Source: Phycisphaerae bacterium (GTDB lineage Bacteria > Planctomycetota > Phycisphaerae > Phycisphaerales > Phycisphaeraceae). From it: DNA of 38,992 nt. Position 1 is the first letter of the stretch, and every line of letters starts with the position of its first letter. The translations under genes were made by a program, and so were the position numbers. The stretch covers positions 1 to 38,992 of the forward strand of contig JAUHYI010000044.1 in the NCBI GenBank assembly GCA_030426385.1. The letters are read 5' to 3'. Below, in pieces: positions 33,786 to 38,992 of the stretch. The notes under the pieces are model-generated. The model had not been told where the DNA came from, searched no databases, and saw only the letters and a program-made list of their open reading frames with translations.

Positions 33786-35585
33786 TCAATCTTTCATGAC
33801 TTGATTCTGACCAATCGACTCAAGCTTCGCAATCGCTCGCGACAAGGCCCGGCTTTTAGGCCGATAGGGTTCATGTCGTTGGCCGAACAACCGTGCGTAA
33901 CCCGTTGTCCCCGGCGCCGGTGCCACCAATGAATTACCGCCGTCGAGCACATGCAAGCCCGGCATCGCACCGAGTTCGGCTTCAACCACAATCCCCTCGG
34001 CCCGATACAAACCGATCAAATCATCGAGGGTGTAACCTTGCAGGTATCCTGCGTTTTGATAGCGGGCCAACGCGTCATACGTCGGCGGCAACACACAATC
34101 GCCACCCATGATGTACGGCAACGGCATCACCCCGGCATTGGGCTCATATACATTGGCATAAAAAGTTTGGCCCGACTGCGCCCACGCTGGCGCTGCACCC
34201 ACATACGCGGACGGCAATCGCACATATTGCAAACGAACCTCACCCGACATGGTCGCTGGCATACCGCTCACCACCAACTGCGAGCCAGGCTTGCCTTCGA
34301 TTTGCAACATCACTTGATCTTTCGGCCCGGCGATCATCGCCGTCGCCAGGTAAACCCGTTGCGGCATCGCTTCGCAATAGCGTGTGTCCGCGTGAGCTTG
34401 AGATTGCAGATACGCACCAGCGCCCATGAGAATCAAACCTGCAATCGCCGTATCCGATGAATGCCGACTCACACCATGATCGGCCGTGATCACGCCCGCC
34501 AGAAGCAGCGCTGAACCAAGATAGCTTTTCGCCAAACGAATGTCTTCTAAATTGTTCCACATCAAATCGGTTGCGATCGTATTCAAGTCCATCGCGACAG
34601 GAAAGGTTTCACGGCCCCTCGCGCTATGCACTGATAAATGCGCTTGGTCACTGCGTGTGATGGGTACAAACATGGCCACGGCTTGATTCGGGCCGGCACC
34701 AATTTTCTGTGGCCCGTTGCCATACTCCACCACAAAAATGGTGTTGTAATTCTCTTGCTTGAGCCCCTCCACCACAGATGTCAGATTGCTGTTGTACCTG
34801 CAGTATTTGCGATACATTTCTTCCGATTCAGCCACGCGTCCTAATTGCTGATTGGCAATACCGCTCAGTAAATAACTCAACGCAAAATTCGATTCCACCG
34901 TGGCGTAGCCGGTCTCGTCAACGTCTTCGCTGAGCATATCGCGAGATAAACTTATCGCATCGTATTTTTTACCTTTGGCATCTTTTCCGAAATCGCGCAG
35001 ATGGAACAATGAATTTTCTGCTGCGGCCCGCGTGTTGCCCCAGTCACCTTGCATGCCATAGTGCATTCCAATCCAGCACAACATCATGGCCTGTTCGAAT
35101 GGTTCACCCTTCCACGTTTTGATGTCTTCATTGAGCAACACCGAAGCCACCGTCTTGTCTTTATTCAAACCCTGCGTGCGTAACAGCGCGTACAACTCTT
35201 CCACCACCGGGTCTGCGTGCCGAGCATAACCTTCGCCAAGCATTAACGACAACAACCGCGCTCGATTGAGAATATATGTTCGATCAACCGATTTTAATTT
35301 TTTACCTGACCCGCCCGCAGTCGGTTTGCCGCGTTTAACAATTTCCTGATTGATCGCCAAACGAGCAGGGGAAAAATGCCCACGGCTCACCGCGCCCAAC
35401 ACATCCAGGCGCGGCTTGGCTGCACAGCCGGACATGAACACGACACACAACAGTCCAATCCCCCCATAAAACAAAATTGCTCGTGTCGCCCACACACATT
35501 TCCTTTGCCGTTTTCTTCCCCGCGGCTGATCACAGCTCACCCCGCGCCCTCCCGCTATTGCTTGTGATTTACTGCTGCGTTTCAT
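33786..35585 (-). CDS. COG3014-like lipoprotein
   Basis: 599 residues from ATG 35585, directly abutting the upstream stop (TGAATG), so translation is coupled. The leader is long; the lipobox FMSGC gives Cys54. Residues about 85-290 are helical and TPR-like (AMMLCWIGMHYGMQGDWGNTRAAAENSLFHL, YLLSGIANQQLGRVAESEEMYRKY). About 290-480 have GNGPQKIGAG and a central Ala/Gly-rich stretch (LGSALLLAGVITADHG, AIAGLILMGAGAYL). The pattern fits the COG3014 family, which in gammaproteobacteria sits with YcfL and LpoB. No function is established; a periplasmic or outer-membrane assembly factor is plausible. Confidence 0.8.
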   Translation of the reverse strand: MKRSSKSQAIAGGRGVSCDQPRGRKRQRKCVWATRAILFYGGIGLLCVVFMSGCAAKPRLDVLGAVSRGHFSPARLAINQEIVKRGKPTAGGSGKKLKSVDRTYILNRARLLSLMLGEGYARHADPVVEELYALLRTQGLNKDKTVASVLLNEDIKTWKGEPFEQAMMLCWIGMHYGMQGDWGNTRAAAENSLFHLRDFGKDAKGKKYDAISLSRDMLSEDVDETGYATVESNFALSYLLSGIANQQLGRVAESEEMYRKYCRYNSNLTSVVEGLKQENYNTIFVVEYGNGPQKIGAGPNQAVAMFVPITRSDQAHLSVHSARGRETFPVAMDLNTIATDLMWNNLEDIRLAKSYLGSALLLAGVITADHGVSRHSSDTAIAGLILMGAGAYLQSQAHADTRYCEAMPQRVYLATAMIAGPKDQVMLQIEGKPGSQLVVSGMPATMSGEVRLQYVRLPSAYVGAAPAWAQSGQTFYANVYEPNAGVMPLPYIMGGDCVLPPTYDALARYQNAGYLQGYTLDDLIGLYRAEGIVVEAELGAMPGLHVLDGGNSLVAPAPGTTGYARLFGQRHEPYRPKSRALSRAIAKLESIGQNQVMKD

Positions 35586-36179
35586 TCAGTCAATCACTTT
35601 GCCAAATGCGCTGCGCTTGAATTCAAACGCATCGGACCACAGGATTTCACGCCCACTTAAATCAAAAATGGAATACTCCAGGTAATAATAGTTAAGCCGA
35701 CTGTCGGTCAAACCGTTTTTGTTTTTCGCACCAGCACGACGCGCTGACAAAAAAGTCGCGGCCATCACATGCGTCGGCTCAAGCCCTTTCGAAGCATCTT
35801 CCGAAAATCCGTGAGCCAACAACTGTTCGTAACGTTCAGGCGGAATCACAAATCGAATGTTTTTCTGATCGCCCATCACACGGATCGGCAAGGTCGTTTG
35901 CACGCGGGCAATCAACATCCATTGCTCAGCCACCGGAATGATGTCGTCCGTCAGGTTTTGCACGCGATTGGTCACGATCACAATCGGCGATGATGTCGCA
36001 TTACGACCTGCTAAAAAATCACTGGCCGCTAATGATGCAGCCATCGCATTAACCGTCGCATCCAAATCACCCTGCGTTAAGCGCGATGAATTCGGCACCG
36101 ATGAACATCCTGCCGCCGTGAAAATTATTCCGAGACTCAACATACCCACATGCGGGATGAACCGATTAACGAATCGCAT
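35586..36179 (-). CDS. LpoB-like lipoprotein, second copy
   Basis: 197 residues from ATG 36179, chosen because it gives a compact lipoprotein leader (MRFVNRFIPHVGMLSLGIIF then TAAGC, Cys25). ATG 36230 or 36224 would add 15-17 residues; none has a good ribosome site. The body has the LpoB-like order: SPIVIVTNRVQNLTDDIIP, a segment where the mutant-type variable helix lies, then YYLEYSIFDLSGREILWSDAFEFKRS, the closing beta strands. LpoB-type proteins activate class A penicillin-binding proteins from the outer membrane. The stop touches the next start. Confidence 0.72.
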   Translation of the reverse strand: MRFVNRFIPHVGMLSLGIIFTAAGCSSVPNSSRLTQGDLDATVNAMAASLAASDFLAGRNATSSPIVIVTNRVQNLTDDIIPVAEQWMLIARVQTTLPIRVMGDQKNIRFVIPPERYEQLLAHGFSEDASKGLEPTHVMAATFLSARRAGAKNKNGLTDSRLNYYYLEYSIFDLSGREILWSDAFEFKRSAFGKVID

Positions 36180-36370
36180 GACGACGACAAAAAACCTTGA
36201 CAATCTGCCTTGACATTCCACCATAGCCATACGCTTTCAGCATTTCAGCAAAATCGCCACACGCTCGCCAGGGTTCATGATCCATCGCAAATGGCCATGG
36301 CTAATTAGCAACTTGTCGCCACTGATCGATCTTGGCCGCTTTGCCAACCCAATCCGTTGATGCCAACGGC

Positions 36371-36994
36371 TTAGTTGACTTGGCCAAACAGGTAACTGTT
36401 ATCGAAGACGATTTGTCGCGTGCCGATGTTGACCAGTTTTAATTCAAAGTAGTAGCGTGAAAAGTCCGCGCGCTGACTCTTGAAAAAATCGCCTTGCAAC
36501 ACATAGGTCTTCTCGGGGTCATATCGCGCGGTGGTTTTGGACACTTCGCCATCTTGTGTACCACTCACGCGGTCCTTTTCGCGATCCATGCGTTGGCGAC
36601 TTTCGACGACGAGAAAATACTCGCGGGCCAGACTGCTGTTGCGAATTTTGCTGCGAAGCCGACGCTGGATCAATTCGAAATCCTGCGAGGAGGTACTCCC
36701 CATCGTGCGATTCTGAATATCGCCTAATTCCAAAACCACTTGCGTGGGTGCATCGCGAATCTCGGGAATCGATGACAATTCGTAAATCAGTTTTTCCGCC
36801 GTCTCATCACAGAACTCCAACAGCGCCGGCATGGACGCCTGTTCCGAGGCACGTCGATCGCCCTTGCTGGTTTGGTATGGATCGACGCGATCGCCGCTGC
36901 GCTGTCCGCTTGAAGCGCAACCTGCCACCACTATTGCCATCACCATCGTGACCCCCAACGATAAAATGCTATTGAATTTCATGGACTTCATCAT
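36371..36994 (-). CDS. LpoB-like penicillin-binding-protein activator lipoprotein
   Basis: 207 residues from ATG 36994, with AGGCGG six bases upstream. Leader MMKSMKFNSILSLGVTMVMA, lipobox VVAGC, Cys26. The domain order fits LpoB: a helix-rich start (EFCDETAEKLIYELSS), QVVLELGDIQNRTMGS, a helical part with RLRSKIRNSS, and YFELKLVNIGTRQIVFDNSYLFGQ at the end. E. coli LpoB reaches across peptidoglycan to activate PBP1b; whether this one does the same is inference. It heads the lipoprotein run; 191 bases separate it from the next start. Confidence 0.75.
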   Translation of the reverse strand: MMKSMKFNSILSLGVTMVMAIVVAGCASSGQRSGDRVDPYQTSKGDRRASEQASMPALLEFCDETAEKLIYELSSIPEIRDAPTQVVLELGDIQNRTMGSTSSQDFELIQRRLRSKIRNSSLAREYFLVVESRQRMDREKDRVSGTQDGEVSKTTARYDPEKTYVLQGDFFKSQRADFSRYYFELKLVNIGTRQIVFDNSYLFGQVN

Positions 36995-37198
36995 ATCTAT
37001 CCGCCTTTCGCAGAAATGGGTTCGATTGTTTCAACACCCTCTATTATATTCGTATCCGCGCATGACATTATCGCTTGGTTTACAGACAAAATGCCTGCAC
37101 CCAAGCCTAGCTCGGTCACCAACGAGAAACCAGACCTTGATGTTTTTTTCTATAACTCGAACCACAGCCAAGGCAATCGAACAGAATGGCTGAGTTGG

Positions 37199-38257
37199 CT
37201 ATGCCAATGGCTCGATGTCATGGGCCTGAGCTAGACCATTGAGCTCTTTGAACAATTCGTTGCCGATGGGAATGCCATGCTCCAAACGCTTTTTACTCTC
37301 TTCGGCTTCGGGTTGCCCCGGATAGTACACACGCTCATGACCGGCGGCTGGGGTTAAATTATTCCAGCGCTTCATCATGGCACTAACTTGCGCACGCGCC
37401 ATATCCGGGTTGATGAATTTGGCGATATCGATCGCGCCGACCATCCCGCCGAGCCGACGATTTTTTGTCAGATCGCCATACATCTTGGGAATGTCCGGGC
37501 CATATGGCGACCCCGTCATCAATGAGCACAATACATCAATCATCAGGCCCAGGCCCGAACCTTTGTGACCACCAAACGCATGGAGCGCGACCGCTTGACT
37601 GGCATCGGTGACATCTTCGCCGTTGGCGTCGACCGCCCAGCCTGTCGGAATCGAAACCCCTTCGATCGCCGCATTGGCGACAGTATTCCAAGGCACGCCA
37701 CTGGTCGCCATGTCCAGGCAAAGATGATCGTCACCAAGTCCATTAACCGCAATGCAAATCGGATTCGTACCACAGAACGGTTCCCTGGATCCGTATGGCA
37801 ATACCACCGGCCCCACATGCGTGAACACCAGACCCACCATACCCTGTCGCGCGATGCGCAAACCATAATGCGCCAGCGCTCCGCAATGACTGGAATTGCG
37901 CACAGCCACCCAACCTGCGCCGGATTGCCTGGCCAATTCAACCGCCCGATCGGATGCCTCGGTCATCACGAGTTGCCCCAGACCATGACCGCCATCGACA
38001 ATGCCACATGCAGGACTGACGGCCTCGAACACCAACTCGGGCGTGGCCTTGATGCTGCCGATTTTCAAGCGCTTGAGATAATGCGACAAACGGGCAATGC
38101 CATGCGAATTAATGCCGCGTAAATCTGACGCCACCAGCGATTCGATCACGAGCTGAGCGTTGGATTCGGTTAGCCCGTGGGCCTGCAACAAAGCGCTGCC
38201 GACGCGAAGTAATTCGTCATGGGGTACCAGTTGTGAGTCAACCGTGATCTGCGCCAT
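37199..38257 (-). CDS. Ldh-family (malate/lactate-type) NAD(P) dehydrogenase
   Basis: 352 residues, ATG 38257. Family marks are SLVASDLRGINSHGIARLSHYL, VRNSSHCGALAHY, FCGTNPICIAVNG and FGGHKGSGLGLMIDVL, the last being the NADPH-binding loop. This family (YlbC/YiaK/ComC group, not classical LDH) reduces 2-keto acids or oxidises 2-hydroxy acids such as malate, lactate, sulfolactate, ureidoglycolate or diketogulonate. The divergent GntR/FCD gene is a common regulator for sugar-acid enzymes, which suggests a link to uronate breakdown. The reaction cannot be fixed from sequence. Confidence 0.93.
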   Translation of the reverse strand: MAQITVDSQLVPHDELLRVGSALLQAHGLTESNAQLVIESLVASDLRGINSHGIARLSHYLKRLKIGSIKATPELVFEAVSPACGIVDGGHGLGQLVMTEASDRAVELARQSGAGWVAVRNSSHCGALAHYGLRIARQGMVGLVFTHVGPVVLPYGSREPFCGTNPICIAVNGLGDDHLCLDMATSGVPWNTVANAAIEGVSIPTGWAVDANGEDVTDASQAVALHAFGGHKGSGLGLMIDVLCSLMTGSPYGPDIPKMYGDLTKNRRLGGMVGAIDIAKFINPDMARAQVSAMMKRWNNLTPAAGHERVYYPGQPEAEESKKRLEHGIPIGNELFKELNGLAQAHDIEPLA

Positions 38258-38367
38258 GGTGATGGGTCATCCTTAATCGTGGGCCGTGGGTTAAAAGTTA
38301 AAAGTCGTGCAACTCGTGTAATAATGAAAACTTATATATTCAAGCCCCACTTCCGTGCTTGCTTTTG

Positions 38368-38396
38368 TTGCGACTCTAGTCAAGATTTTATAAAAT
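38368..38396 (+). promoter_or_regulatory. Predicted promoter of the GntR gene, near-leaderless
   Basis: TTGCGA at 38368-38373, a 17-base spacer and TAAAAT (5 of 6) at 38391-38396. The start point would fall at about the ATG at 38404, and no Shine-Dalgarno precedes it. Confidence 0.5.
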
Positions 38397-38403
38397 ATTA
38401 AAT

Positions 38404-38992
38404 ATGGCGTCAACACCAACAACACTGCCCAATCTTCAACCTGTCGGTCACGGCACCTACCGAACGGCTGTCAATCGCCAGATCCTGGCCCTCATCTTGC
38501 GTGGTCAATTCCCCGCGGGCCAACGCCTGATTCTCAACGATCTGGCCCAAGAGTTGGAGCTGAGCATCACCCCGGTCCGCGAGGCGATGCTCGATCTGGC
38601 CGCTTTGGGTATGGTTGAATTTCGCCCCAATCGTGGTGCGGTGGCTCGCGCGTTCGGAGCCCCCCAACTGGCTGACCTCTATGACTTCCGACGGATCCTT
38701 GAAGTCGAGGCCACACGCAAAGCTTGCCAGCGCATCCCCACTGACGCGCTGCGCGATATCCTTGCCAAATTGGAAACACTTGCCAACTATGCGGAATTAC
38801 CCACCGACCAAGCCCTCGAAGTTGATCACCAATTGCACGATCTGATTGCCCAACACTGTGGCAGCCAACGGCTACATGAAGAGATCAAGCGATACGATTT
38901 ATTGATGCAAGCCGTTCACGATGTGATCGGCAATCACGACCACATCCAATCGCGAGCCAACGAAGAACACCTGGTGATCGTGCATGCTTTGC
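38404..38992 (+). CDS. GntR-family regulator with FCD domain (cut by window edge)
   Basis: The frame is open from ATG 38404 to the end of the window (196 full codons). Residues about 20-85 form the winged helix (LRGQFPAGQRLILNDLAQEL, SITPVREAMLDLAALGMVEF), the GntR signature. From about 98 on the helical FCD sensor starts (LYDFRRILEVEATRKAC, DHQLHDLIAQHCGSQRL). FCD members bind organic or sugar acids through a metal site made of Asp and His. Its divergent partner, the Ldh-family gene, is the likely target. The C-terminus lies outside. Confidence 0.92.
   Translation, partial: MASTPTTLPNLQPVGHGTYRTAVNRQILALILRGQFPAGQRLILNDLAQELELSITPVREAMLDLAALGMVEFRPNRGAVARAFGAPQLADLYDFRRILEVEATRKACQRIPTDALRDILAKLETLANYAELPTDQALEVDHQLHDLIAQHCGSQRLHEEIKRYDLLMQAVHDVIGNHDHIQSRANEEHLVIVHAL

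Overview
The window looks like a chromosome segment of a planctomycete, most likely of the Phycisphaerae type. Three things point there: a protein that starts with the planctomycete LEPR-XLL motif (27969-30692), a PEP-CTERM protein followed by a pseudopilin with a C-terminal MDGHA motif (21291-23112), and an ECF-type sigma factor next to a membrane Ser/Thr kinase with a propeller-like sensor (7248-10116). The phylum is supported by several independent markers; the class is inference. Many starts have a clear AGGAG-type ribosome binding site, while a few genes look nearly leaderless.

Layout. 1-350: the 3' end of an IS630-type transposase gene, then non-coding DNA with a perfect 25-bp inverted repeat. 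351-3249: two exported PQQ-type beta-propeller proteins (minus strand). 3549-10116: a tight minus-strand run, in transcription order sigma factor, Ser/Thr kinase, circularly permuted ATP-grasp, alpha-E protein, transglutaminase. The last three form a known but functionally obscure amidoligase module; here it sits directly behind its own possible signalling pair. 10297-19853: a minus-strand carbohydrate run, in transcription order PL5/PL38-like lyase, aldo/keto reductase, Gfo/Idh/MocA dehydrogenase, SGNH acetylesterase, sugar isomerase-like TIM barrel, ManD-type sugar-acid dehydratase, sodium/solute symporter, AraC regulator. 20136-33086: a plus-strand run with a LacI regulator, PEP-CTERM protein, pseudopilin, sialate O-acetylesterase-like enzyme, GH2 beta-mannosidase-like enzyme, LEPR-XLL parallel beta-helix protein and an acetyl-xylan-esterase-like hydrolase. 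33172-36994: four small minus-strand envelope genes, all lipoproteins (LpoB-like, second LpoB-like, COG3014-like, YcfL-like). 37199-38992: an Ldh-family dehydrogenase divergent from a GntR/FCD regulator cut by the window edge.

How the genes may work together. The two carbohydrate runs diverge from 19.85-20.14 kb and together read as one polysaccharide-use locus: esterases to deacetylate, a lyase and a beta-mannosidase to depolymerise, a symporter, and cytoplasmic oxidoreductases, isomerase and dehydratase. The enzyme set suggests an acetylated polymer with uronic acid and mannose, which is inference.

Across the window there are short tandem repeats of 9-13 bp. Some are G-rich on the sense strand upstream of genes and can form G-quadruplexes; others lie in frame inside conserved proteins and add low-complexity linkers.
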